DNA from: Isoetes taiwanensis
Lineage: Eukaryota > Streptophyta > Lycopodiopsida > Isoetales > Isoetaceae
Assembly (NCBI GenBank): GCA_021234155.1
Contig: JAJEKV010000142.1
Location: 250,001-314,000 of the forward strand
Length of the DNA stretch: 64,000 nucleotides
Reading direction: 5' to 3'
Below, piece by piece: positions 13,587 to 29,835 of the stretch. Under the pieces are notes generated by a model. The model had not been told where the DNA came from, did not search any database, and was given only the letters and a program-made list of their open reading frames with translations. Position numbers and translations under genes: made by a program. Position 1 is the stretch's first letter, and every line of letters begins with the position of its first letter.

Positions 13587-13772
13587 AACCTGAAGAGGCG
13601 CAGTACATTCTACGACTGCACCCGATTAGATCTCCCGTCCATCAATTACTTCGATAGAACCGGGATGCTCAACCTTGCATCTAGGGATGGCGTGCTTACT
13701 GGCGAACGCACTATCCATAAAGCAAGCATTTGCACCATAATCAAGTTGCGCCAACGCTTCCAACCTCTTATT

Positions 13773-14716
13773 TCAATGATATAGAGATGAAAAATACCTT
13801 GCTAACCTTATTTGATGGAATAAACATGTCAAGAAATGTGGATGGAGTTTGAGAAAAGGCGGCCAGCCGACGAGAGACTCGTAATCGGACTGGCCCTTGA
13901 AGTTTTCCGACTGATTTGGGCGCTTCACAGGGCATCCACGAGCAATATGGCCAGCTCCTCCACAGTAGAGGCAAAGATTAGCCTCTTTCCGACGTTGCTT
14001 CTCAACAGCAGATAAAAGTCCTCGAACTGCCCGATCAATCTGTATAGGCTCAGGTCCGGACCTGCTGGATTCTACAGATGGGACCGGGGGAGGCGTAGCT
14101 ACAGGCGCTTTGATCTGACTACGTCTCTCCTGGCTACGTTCGAAGAGCCGATTATCACATCGAACTGCAAATCTGATGGCTTCTTCCAAAGTCTGAGGGT
14201 CTTCCATAGACAACAACATATCTTTGACATCCTCACGTAACCCCCTTCGAAAACAATCTCGAAGTGCAACATCATCCCAGGCAGTATCTACCACAATTTG
14301 ACGAAATTTTGATGCATATACTGAAGCTGGACGAGAGCCTTGATTGCAAGTTTTGTGACTGATGTGTGCTGACAATCGATGTCACCAAAGCATGCCTCGA
14401 CCTCTGCAGTGAAAGCAGCAAAATCTTGCAACTCTGGGGCTCCTTTCTCCAATAAAGGAGCAAACCAACTTAGAGCTGGCCCTGTGAGCAGAGAACCAAT
14501 CAGCCCAACTTGTTTCTGGGCCGTGGGATTGGGATATCTACGAGAGTGGAGCTGGATTACAAGTCTGATCTGATTCAAAAAACCACACAGCTTGGACCGA
14601 GTGTCGTCAAACTTCTCTGGCAGGCTGATCTTAGGCTTTGATAGCCTTAATCCAGAGCTAGAAGCAGATTCATGTGAAGCAACACGTTCCTTGAGCTCTT
14701 TATTGTCCAACTGCAA
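13773..14716 (-). pseudogene. gag of gypsy element B
   Basis: Two overlapping minus-strand frames (14716-14288 and 14375-13773) carry a retrotransposon Gag domain. The first has KISLPEKFDDTRSKLCGFLNQ and GPALSWFAPLLEKG. The second has ALRDCFRRGLREDVKDMLL and a zinc knuckle CLYCGGAGHIARGC. A frameshift separates the halves near 14330. The capsid-like domain followed by a CCHC knuckle is the normal gypsy Gag layout. Confidence 0.8.
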
Positions 14717-14852
14717 CTAGTGGCATACTTGAACAAGCTGTTGGACCTGCTGTAATAAAGTTGAACTCCATAGATATAAAATCACCAAATACGAGCAAAA
14801 AAATGCTTATGGTCAGAGCAGGCAAGAACCGGTAAGGGATTTCGGTTCAAAT

Positions 14853-15333
14853 TATCATGAACCTACGCAAAAACAAGGAAAATACGTGGAAAATACACAA
14901 ATATGCCAAGATCGGCAAAGAATCTGATATATGAACATGAATCAAGAGGACAATGGCCCGAAAGCAAGTAGGATCACAAGCCAGATGCAAAGAAGGCTCA
15001 AGACTGGCGGTGAACCGGAATGGTTGGACAAGAAGGAGGTGCCACTTATATATCTAGGCCAACGGTCAGGATTGCGCACTCCAATGGATGAGATCATACC
15101 AAGTGTCGCGCATGCATATAGGTTCTAAAATATTCTAGAACTTTCTGGAAGCAGCCCTGCATATGAGAAAGACATGAGGGAATGTCTTTAACAAATATTT
15201 GGTAGCACACTTGGCACAACCGGAAGTTCAAATCCTGTCTTGTGGAACTACCCGTTTGCATCCGTGTGACGACCATCTTTTGTATATACGAGTATAATGT
15301 TCATATGATACGAATATCTGTATGGTCATCACC
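14853..15333 (-). repeat. 5' LTR of gypsy element B
   Basis: It aligns with 9998-10520, is shorter by about 40 bases and carries many substitutions. It ends on the plus strand at the GAAGC duplication (15334-15338). The bases after it on the minus strand (ATTTGAACCGAAATCCC) do not give an obvious TGG-starting primer-binding site. Confidence 0.85.
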
Positions 15334-15505
15334 GAAGCACTTGCCAGTGGAAGACGCTACGCGGGTATTAAAGTGGGATTTCGAGAAGCAATACCTATAA
15401 TTCATGGAGCACTTCGACGGTAAGGTCATCTCTGACTCAGTCAATGCCGGCTTGTTAGGTAAGTTGTAGCTTTAGCATGTACGTTAGTGCTCAAGGTGGG
15501 GAGAA
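15334..15505 (+). pseudogene. Element A: rest of chromodomain, stop and polypurine tract
   Basis: Joining the codons before 9997 to those from 15339 restores a chromodomain reading LVKWKHLPVEDAT, which ends at TAA 15398-15400. A purine tract GGTGGGGAGAA (about 15496-15505) precedes TGTATGCATCATGG at 15506, which looks like the start of the 3' LTR of element A. Confidence 0.75.
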
Positions 15506-16440
15506 TGTATGCATCATGGGATAGCTAAGATGCATACATGTAGGCATTGGATCATTGCCGATGATGCGGTCATCTTACATGTTCTCTAGGCCATGATGCA
15601 CTACGAGAGTGCATGATTGGGAGATGGGTAAGTCGGACTACCAGAGCTTGTGTAGGAATAGGCTTGCAATCATGGGTGATGATGGGATCATCTTAAATGT
15701 TCCCTATGTTAAGTCAGTGAATGTTGGCGATCATGGGATCATCTTAAATGTTCTCTACACCATCTAGTATCGCGTGTGCGCACTACCAGAGCTTGTGTAG
15801 GAATAGGCTTGCAATCATGGGTGATGATGGGATCATCTTAAATGTTTCCTATGCCATGATTAGTGCATGTAAGTAGAGGTAACTTGACCTGGTTGTTGGG
15901 CTCAAGTAGGTAAATAGGGGGTGGTCCTTTTAAACCACATAATATATTAATAAAAGGAATGACTAACATGGTGTGTCATTGTGTAGGCCAACCTTGAGGA
16001 GGATGGGGCAACGAAAGGAGCACCTCGAGGAACATAGAGCTCTAGATAAATATTTTGTTTAATACATTATATGACAATGTAACCTAAGTAAACATTGCAT
16101 ATATCTATTAAAAGGTGCTAGTGGCCCCCACTTGTCAAGTGGCAAGACCTCAGTGGACCAAGTGGCCCAATCGTAGCCCAAGGCTCCAATTTCGAAGCCT
16201 CTGTGTGCGTGCATGCGTGCGTGCGTGCGTGTGGAAGTAGAGGTTCATACAATTCTAATACAGCATAACTAACCCTAAAGAATACGAGAGTCAGTGTTCT
16301 TTAGTCAGTCTGGTTTTAGGGTTAACTAGTTATGGTACCCGGCATTGCCAGGCGTAAATACAATCTTATTGTAGAATTAGCTTAATAAGATCTAGGATTT
16401 AGTAACATATGTAGAGTTGTACATTATGTCGAGTTGTCAA
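15506..16440 (+). repeat. Probable 3' LTR of element A, with internal tandem duplication
   Basis: It begins TGTATGCATC immediately after the polypurine tract. It contains a 65-base segment (core CTACCAGAGCTTGTGTAGGA) at about 15638 and again at about 15780, each followed by ATGGGATCATCTTAAATGTT, which occurs three times. A short GTGC/GCGT run lies at 16205-16230. No 5' LTR partner was found in the window, so the right end is a guess. Confidence 0.4.
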
Positions 16441-18130
16441 TTATGTAGAATTGTGCAGGGCAGATGTTCAATCTATATGCATATGTATGTGCATGGTTGA
16501 TATATTATTGTGTTGGATATTTGGCATACGTACATGGTTGATAGGTGTTTATGTGTGTATTGTTGTTGTATTGAATATGTGAGGATAGCGTTCGCTTATT
16601 TGTAAAGTCTCGTGCGTACATGGGCTTATGGTTACTCCTACATAAAGTACGGCGATGAAATGGCGTTCTTTGCGATTCATGAAGTGTTGAATTGTTGCCA
16701 TATTCTATTCTTCAAGGATTTGGAGATGAAACCGGTGTCCTTTTCAATTCTTGAAGTGTTACCAAACAATTAAAACTATTGAAGGTATTAAAAATTCAAT
16801 GATGAAATAGGAATTTGTGCGATACATGTTTGTATTCAAGGGTTCTTATGTAGGTTATTCAGTTGTAGTGAACCCAACTGCAACTTGTTTGGCATGTGAA
16901 GTAGTTATTATGTAGGTTATTAAGTTGGAATGGATTGCCATCCTTTATACAATCATATGATTGATTGATTTATAGCCAAACTAAGATATTTATGCCAAGA
17001 ACACTCTAAACTATTACAATGTTCTATATACTGGGTAGCAATGTTCCTACTTCTGCCCTCAAACCCTTGTAATAACAAAATGAAATGACCTTATTTAACG
17101 TGGTTTCTTACATCTATTAGAAAATGGCAGTTAGAACCATAACTTTGACTAATAACAGAGCTTGTCATTGCCAGACCTAAGTAGAATCCTATTGCAGGCA
17201 AGCATGAAGTTGCATAGGTAGAATATGTTGCTAAATTGAAATAGAGGCAAGAGAGAAACAAGAGAATTGAAGAATTAGACACAACATTAGAATTAAAATG
17301 CAATGCACCTCAAGATTGTATGATCTAATATGCTCAAGTTCCCTCTTGGGATAAGTTTGTAACAACATTTTCTGTATTATATACAAAAGCTTAAAACATT
17401 GTTTGCAATGATGGCTTTTTAAACAGTAGCTAAAGTACAACTACTACATGGGAAAGTGCTAACAGAACCTAGCCATCTATCACCGAGTACATTCAAATGA
17501 CAGATTTAAAGCAACTTCCTTAAAAGTAAATATCAAATCCCTGTCTTAGACAGAAGGAAGGAAAAGAGCACAATGAAAACACTATAAATGAGATGCATGT
17601 TTCCTAGAGAATCGCACTATGTTTTCAAAACACAGATTACATATAGAACTGCTTACACATCTTTAAGGATATGCCAAAATGACACAATTCAGATCCACTT
17701 ATTACAATTCTATTAATTAAGAGATAGCAGCATTCAAGCAACCATTGTCACTAATGTACATGGTAGAAAAAGAAGGTGAAATGCTTGTCGAAGAAACATC
17801 CAATAAGGCCAAACTTGTGATCCATGGAAGGCTTTCCACCACGCTCTCCCAAGAAAGGCTTTCTATCACATTGCCAAGTATAAGCTAGAAGCAGGAAGAA
17901 GCAGCTATTTTACTGATTAACATTAGAAATCGCTTTTTGACTAGCAAAATCTTTTAAGGAAAGCTGAAACCGTAATAGCAATGTGTAGCAAAGAAAGAAA
18001 GAAAGAAATGAAGAAAGGAAAAGTCTTAAATGAAATTAGAAAAAGCAGCAATGTGTAGCTATCCAAGCATAAACAATCTTTGGTTTATTCTTGAATAGAT
18101 ATAAAGGCAATTTGCGACAAAGGGAAAGTA
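16441..18130. other. No gene recognised
   Basis: AT-rich sequence with many stops on both strands. I see no domain, RNA gene or clear element boundary. Confidence 0.3.
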
Positions 18131-18136
18131 AGCTTA

Positions 18137-18195
18137 ATTCTATCTATTCTCCGTGGACGTTAAAACAACTATTCTATTCTATTCTATTCTATCTA
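18137..18195 (+). mobile_element. LINE (family 2) micro-insertion with 10-bp target duplication
   Basis: The 10-mer ATTCTATCTA occurs at 18137-18146 and 18186-18195. Between them lie CTCCGTGGACGTTAAAA (18149-18165), identical to the fragment at 6689-6705 on the other strand, and a (TATTC)n tail of about four units. The tail unit matches the duplicated target. This looks like a LINE insertion that copied only about 20 bases of its 3' end. Confidence 0.6.
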
Positions 18196-20107
18196 CTTGT
18201 GGAAATCTAGGAACTGTGTTAGTAAGCAAATCAGGATGCATAAACCCATCATGTTGGACCATGGCTATATATTTTTTGTGCTGTGGATGAAAGAGCTTCA
18301 ACATACGTCCGTAGACTCAATGGGTAACTTCAAATGAAGAGAGAATAAAGTAATTATTGATTCATATATTGGACACATGGGCACTATAGAACATAAAAAA
18401 TGCAAGAATAAAAAGGACATGTGAGTACCACTACATGGAAGCAAGTTTGTTAGATTTCTACAGTCACGTTACGAAGTGAGCAGGCCACTTTTTGTTATCC
18501 TGCAAATAGAGGAGCATACATTCTTATCCTCATGCCTCAAACCTTAATATTGGAAGTCTATCCACAATGTCTAATAGTTGAAAAGAAATCCCAACAAATT
18601 AATCCAACTATAAAATAGCTAATTTCAGAGCTACAAAATATTGTTGCCATTACCTTACAGCTGTTGATATACTGAATCCAATTTACAAATTTGCATAAGT
18701 AGGACACAGACTACTATGTTCAGTCATTATCTCTTGAAAACATGCATCGAGTCAATGCAATCCAACCTAATCAAAATCTATTAGAATATGCACTGAGTTA
18801 ATGCAAGCAAATGTAATCAGCAAAATCCTCTTTTCTACTCCAAAAAGTCCTTGATGACAAATATGCTAAGACATTCAACCAGGACATATCTGCAAGCTGC
18901 AAGCTCAATGGAACATGCATTGCATCCTTTGAAAACACGTCATAACTGCATGTGAGGACATTGGAAATATTAGGCAATTTTTTAAATCCTGAGGAATAAG
19001 AAATGATTTCAGATGATTTTAGATATTTAAGAGAACTATGTAAGCTCAACGGGACATGCATGCTCTTTGCAAATATCGCATGGCTGTTATGAGGATACCA
19101 GAGATATTAGACAGTTTTTTCTTCATATGGCTCCATCAAACCTTAGGAATCAAACCTCTATACTGCACAAAGTCATTATGTCTAGGTACCATGCTTTGAA
19201 TGGCAACATTAATAATGACACCACTATTTATATGGCATTCAGATCGTCTCCTTCAAGATGCAGAAAGGCTTCTAAGGCTGGCCTCTACGTCTTCAAAAGC
19301 ATTGACTGATAACGGTTCTGAACATTGCTGGTATACAACAGCACCAATTATGGTTATAACGGTTATGTAAATTAGGGTGTGCCTGAGGCCCAAATAGATA
19401 TTTTGCTCTGATTTGAAACTTACATAAGGCAATCCATTATTGAAACTTGATGTGAGAAGATACAGAACTGCTATAGAAAAACATAAAACACTTACTTGAT
19501 TCAATATTTATTGCGGTGCCAAATGCATTCTACTCCAGTCTAAGACCCAGTGTTATATCAACAAAGCACTATATAGGCTTTTTGGGTTAATTTAATCGTC
19601 TAGTTTGTTAAATTATGTTAGACCATTGATATATGTTTCTTACATGTAACCACAATGCCATGAATTGCATTCTTGGGAGGCAGACCTGCAAAAACAAAAG
19701 GTAAAATAACATATCAACAATGATAAAGGAACTTTGCCTAAAGAAATGCAGATGAAGTAGATCGAATTGCACACATGTCCAAATTTTCTTCTTAGCTCAC
19801 ATAGCTCAGATAGTTTAAATGAGGTAGAATAGCCTAGAATTGGACAAAACATGATTCCTTACTTTCATCACTGTGGATCTCTAACAAAATAGAGGCAAAT
19901 AGCATAGAAATAAGCAACATGAATTTATATGAGGTATCTAGTCATCTCTGTAATTTCTTTTGCTGCAACAATATGATTAGATTTATGAGATACATAAAAA
20001 AGCCGCCATGAGACCACTATTCCTATTACATTTCTAGCAAAACCAATAGTTTAATGTTGTCTGAATACTATCTATCTATCTGAATAGGACATGCCTGAAT
20101 CTATTAC
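18196..20107. other. Probable introns/3' part of an unidentified minus-strand gene
   Basis: Short minus-strand segments with good acceptor sites occur here, for example near 19695 (tttttgcag before a frame reading LPPKNAIHGIVVT) and near 18509 (atttgcag before a frame reading DNKKWPAHFVT and a stop). I cannot join them securely. A diverged duplication (about 18890-18985 and 19040-19120, both with AAGCTCAA..GG.ACATGCAT) is also present. Confidence 0.25.
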
Positions 20108-20424
20108 TTCCAACAGCTCTTGTTGGCTTGCCGTGAACATGAACTTCTCATAATCCCAAGCCCAAGAACTTACTACAGTACAATCAACATATCCTTCAAA
20201 ATCTATCTGTGGCTCGAAAGAAGGCCACATCACTACTGCAAAAACTTGAGACTATGGCAATTACAATTTTGATGTGTTGTACATCATGCAGATGGGCAAA
20301 GAGTTGCCCCAAGACAGTCTTTCAATGAAGTATACAAAATAAAATGAATAGAGAAAAGAAATAATACCTGCATTTTGTCGCAGACCATTACTAACAAAAA
20401 ATAAAAGTTCGTTTCGCTTCTGCC
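20108..20424 (-). CDS. Unidentified plant gene, two adjoining exons
   Basis: Minus-strand exon 20424-20368 (57 bases) has an AG acceptor and a cag/gtatta donor and reads QKRNELLFFVSNGLRQNA in the frame that fits. Exon 20235 to about 20108 follows a tttttgcag acceptor, completes the split codon in phase and reads VMWPSFEPQIDFEGYVDCTV, then SSWAWDYEKFMF. It ends at a gaa/gtaata donor; a stronger gtaagt donor inside it is an alternative. Matching phase and protein-like composition support a real gene, but I do not recognise the family. Its start and end were not found. Confidence 0.35.
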
Positions 20425-21494
20425 CTGACAAAATACATAGAATCTTTAAAGCTGATATAAATTTTCAAGATGATTAACGAAAAATCTTGTCTCAGAGAGA
20501 CCCATATCTCTAATATCTAAACGAAAACCTATCAAGACGTCAATTATCAAGGAGCCCACATCAGTAAGCTACATTTCAGTGTTCAAAGCTATATTTCAGT
20601 ATTCAAAGCTATATGGAAAGAACAACATCTTGGCTGAGAAAACATTCTCTTGCATATGGATATATACATACATTATGTGCACTACCTCATGGAATACAAT
20701 GCTTATAATTGTGCTGTTGTTTCTGCAGCAAATGCAATCAGAAGGTTTTACTTCAAACCAACGGTTCATCCCTAGTCTGTGGTGTGGCCATTGTTGGAAA
20801 TATGTCTAATGGCAATGGGCACAATATTTTTCAAATGGCGATCTCTGAAATGATACTATTTCAGTTTACTTAGAAACCCTATTAAAATTCCACATAGAAT
20901 ACCCCTCTAATGGCATCGTAAACACTTAGTAAATGCCATATTGTAGCCATAAGATACCTGTTGAATCATTCTCTACTGAGTAGCACCAGTTTTAAAAGGC
21001 TGATGTCAAGAGTTATATTCTTCCTGAAGGTGTTCAAATCCAATAGCTATTTGCTTGATATGGTAAATAATTGCTAAGATCCATTGGAAAAATACCGGGT
21101 TAATATTAGAATATATCTTAATCAAGCCCGCGTATATGAATATATGCAGAATAAGAAATGGATCTCTAAGGGAATAAGCATTAACGATCTGCATGGTGCC
21201 TCGGTTAAAATAGAAAACACTTGATATGAAATCAAAGAACTGGTTAGTAACTGAGCTAATTTTAGGGAGACTTTGATCCTATAGCAGTAGTTGGGCATGC
21301 TAAGTTTCATTAAGAGATGTTTCCTCCGATTCAGGCCAAATCCTATTTCAAATCAAACCCTCACCTCTGAATCTCTGGAAGTGATTCTCCTTAAGCTCCA
21401 CAAACTGAATACATGGTATTCCCCTCGGATGCACCATTCCGGCAGCTTGCTAGACTCTCTGAAAGTAAAAACATTTCACAAAATAAAACCATAA
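20425..21494. other. No gene recognised
   Basis: AT-rich flank with many stops on both strands. It may include upstream exons of the unidentified minus-strand gene. I see no supportable feature. Confidence 0.25.
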
Positions 21495-23813
21495 ATTGAA
21501 AATTAAAAGTTAAACTGGCAAAAGGGGATGCAAAGTCTCGAGCTAGAAAAGAATATATGAGGATGGTCAAAAAGAAGAAAAGAGCATATTTGCATAAGAA
21601 GCATGAGCAGATGGTTAGAGAGCTAATCACCTACCCCAAAAAGTTTTGGAATAGACTGAAGCCGTCTCAAAAAACAAGCGCATCTATTGAGGTTAGTACT
21701 CTGATGGAGCATGTTAAAAAATTGTATCACATTGATGGCATGGATACATCGATGGGCAGCATGTATGGGGAAGAGTTGTGTTTCTCTTTGGAGGACATAT
21801 CCAATGGGTTACAAAAGTTGTCCAATGGTAAGGCTGCTGATGCAGAGGGGCTTATGGCTGAAATGTTTAAATGGGCAGGAGATAGTGTGGCAGAAATCCT
21901 AGTAAAGTTGTTCAATGCTGTCTTGCGAGAAGGTTTTCCTCACACATGGCAAATTAATAGGGCCATTCCTCTTCATAAGGCAGGTGATGAATCTGATCCC
22001 AACAATTATCGTATGATTATGATATGTAGCTTTTATGCTAAGCTCTTTTCCACCATACTGAACACTAAAATTAGTGCATGGGCTGAAGCCAATGATGTGA
22101 GAGCAAAAGGGCAGGCAGGATTTAGGACTAAGAAGTCTATGACCGACCACTTGGTAACAATGAGAGCAATGATGGATTCTGTGGTTGGGAAGAGGAAGCC
22201 ATTATATGCATTATTTGTAGACTTTTCTAAAGCCTTTGATATGGTAGGAAGAGTACATTTATGGGACAGAATGATAGCGCTCAAAGTACCACTTGCTTAT
22301 AGACAAGCAGTTGCGAGGCTTTATGATAAGGTTCTGATTCGGCTCTCGTTTCCTTATACTAATGAGGAGCTTGTTGAGAGTAATGTGGGGGTTAAACAGG
22401 GCTGCCCGTTATCACCTACGCTTTTTGGTCTTTTCATAGATCAATTAGAAGAGTGGATTAAGCGACATGGCGGTGATGGCATGACTGTAAATGGGTATGT
22501 TCTTTTGCTTTTACTGTATGCTGATGATGTTGTGCTATTATCTAGAAGTGCGGGTTTACAGAGACATCTGGATGCTTTGGGTCATTTTTGTGAAGCGAAA
22601 AGCATGAAGGTAAATATGGCTAAGACCAAAATAGTAGTGTTTGGGGCTAACAAGGTAGACCATGTTAAAGTGTTGTATAAAGGAGAACCTGTTGAATTGG
22701 TGGAGAGCTATAAATATCTTGGTTTGGTTGTAGACAAAAGTCCAAACTGGAACTTGGCAGCCGAGCAAAAAGCAGATGGTGGGCTTAAAGCCCTTTATGC
22801 TATGCAGCGCAGGTGTAGGAAAGCAGATATTTGGAACTTTGATATGAAGAAACAGTTGTATATTGCTTTAGTGCAATCGGTTGTGTTGTATGGTTGTGAA
22901 GTTTGGGGGCCAGGATTGGCATTGGACAGATGGAAGAAAATTGAGAAAATACAGAAAAGATTTTTTCGATCGGAACTTGGCATCAAAATGCAAACACCTT
23001 ATGATATGCTTTTAGTGGAGTGTGGAATGTTTTCCTTGGAAGCTGAAGCACTTTGCAGGACTCTCCATTATGTGTATAAAGTCCTTTATATTATGCACGA
23101 TGACACCTCCCCACGCTTGGCCTGGAGGAGGCAGCGTATAAAGGGGTGGTTTCTTGAGACATAGAACTTTGGCTAGCCGGTGGGGGATGTATATGGATGA
23201 TCCGGGGATGTATAAAGATGATATTCGTGGGTGGGTTAGGAGAAATGTCACACGCAGCGTGTCTTTGGAGAAGGTGCAGTTAAGAAGGAGTTTTATAGGA
23301 ATCACATCAACCCTACGCTAAAGGGAGCCAGTTACCTTCAGGAAAATATCTCAGTTAGATATAGACAAGCCATATGCAGAATGAGACTGAGCTTCATACT
23401 GAGGCTAGGGGTTGAGATAGGCAGGTGGAATGATGTCCCACATGAGCTTAGATCATGCAAGTTATGTGATACTGGGGCACTTGAAGACGAAGCACATGTG
23501 CTTCTCCATTGTCCAGCATACATTGACTTCCGCGTGAAACATGGTACGCAGGCTTATACACTTGTTGAATTCTTTGACCTTCCAGGTGTCCAGATTGGGG
23601 CGTATATACTTGAAATCATGGGTTACAGAGAGGGATGCCTAAAAAGAATGGAGGTAAAGGAAATGGATGAGGAGGAGATGGGAGGGGTTAATGCATTACT
23701 TACTGATGATGCATTAGACGATCTTTTTTATACATGACAATGTACTGATTTGAACGTCTTATAGACCTGGCGGTCTCACAGATGTAATAATACAATTTCA
23801 TTTCATTTCATTT
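21495..23813 (+). mobile_element. LINE family 1, copy 1 (5' truncated)
   Basis: It begins inside the linker between endonuclease and RT, with codons reading LAKGDAKSRARKEYM. It runs through RT and the zinc finger to a 3' UTR with hairpin AGACCTGGCGGTCT (23763-23776) and four ATTTC units, then (TC)n. This is the only copy in the cluster whose 5' junction is not a (CT)n tract. Its coding part is listed separately. Confidence 0.85.
21557..23737 (+). pseudogene. LINE reverse transcriptase ORF2 (copy 1)
   Basis: The frame is open from 21557 to 23164. It contains the pre-RT motif LSNGKAADAEGLMAEMFKWA, the RT block RMIMICSFYAKLFSTILN, the FRTKKSMTDHL fingers motif, LFVDFSKAFD (first catalytic Asp), GVKQGCPLSPTLFGLFIDQL, the catalytic LLYADDVVLLSR box and the thumb VESYKYLGLVVDKS. 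After 23164 frameshifts destroy about 40 codons. The frame resumes near 23280, and 23381-23737 encodes the C-terminal zinc finger (CKLCDTGALEDEAHVLLHCP) and an acidic tail. RT catalytic residues are intact but the protein is interrupted. No RNase H domain is visible. Confidence 0.85.
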
Positions 23814-23846
23814 CTCTCTCTCTCTCTCTCCCTCCCTCCCTCCCTC
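23814..23846. repeat. (TC)n/(CCCT)n microsatellite between copies 1 and 2
   Basis: About nine TC units followed by CCCT units. It separates the tail of copy 1 from the truncated 5' end of copy 2. Confidence 0.9.

Positions 23847-29442
<5,596 letters not shown>

Positions 29443-29503
<61 letters not shown>
29443..29503. repeat. (CT)n microsatellite, about 60 bases
   Basis: Pure CT dinucleotides immediately left of the Harbinger element. Confidence 0.97.
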
Positions 29504-29505
<2 letters not shown>

Positions 29506-29835
29506 GGTTGGCCACATGATCAAAAAAAAAAATTTGTCTCTCGCTATCTGGAGAGACAATTTTTCTACCGTATAGGCGAGAGAGAAGATGGGAGATGAGC
29601 TTCTCTCGGGCCTTAACAATGGCCGTTTTTGAGCTCCCAGCGGATTTTTTCCCTCCTATTTGGCTCGTGATCCATCCCATATGGGATATTTCTTTCCTCA
29701 ATCGATATTCAAAATGACAGATATGGGATATTTCGAGCTCGTCTTCCCGCGTCCCATTTCCATTCGAAATCTCTGAAAAATCCATCCCTCACACCTTCGA
29801 GGCGAGGAAATCTTTCGCCTCTGCGTCTTCCAAGC

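Larger units (their letters stand above)
9998..15333 (-). mobile_element. Ty3/gypsy element B, nested in the chromodomain of element A
   Basis: It is bounded by two LTRs (9998-10520 and 14853-15333) and flanked by the 5-bp direct repeat GAAGC (9993-9997 and 15334-15338). A polypurine tract (minus strand GGAGGGGGATAG, plus 10521-10532) abuts the 3' LTR. Gag, protease, RT, RNase H and integrase remains are in the expected minus-strand order. The LTRs differ by many substitutions and indels (523 against 481 bases), so the insertion is old. Confidence 0.9.

Noticed and set aside
18798-19061. Possible LRR-like exon on the minus strand
   Set aside because: The apparent repeats come from a diverged DNA duplication (18890 and 19040), and splice sites did not give a consistent frame.
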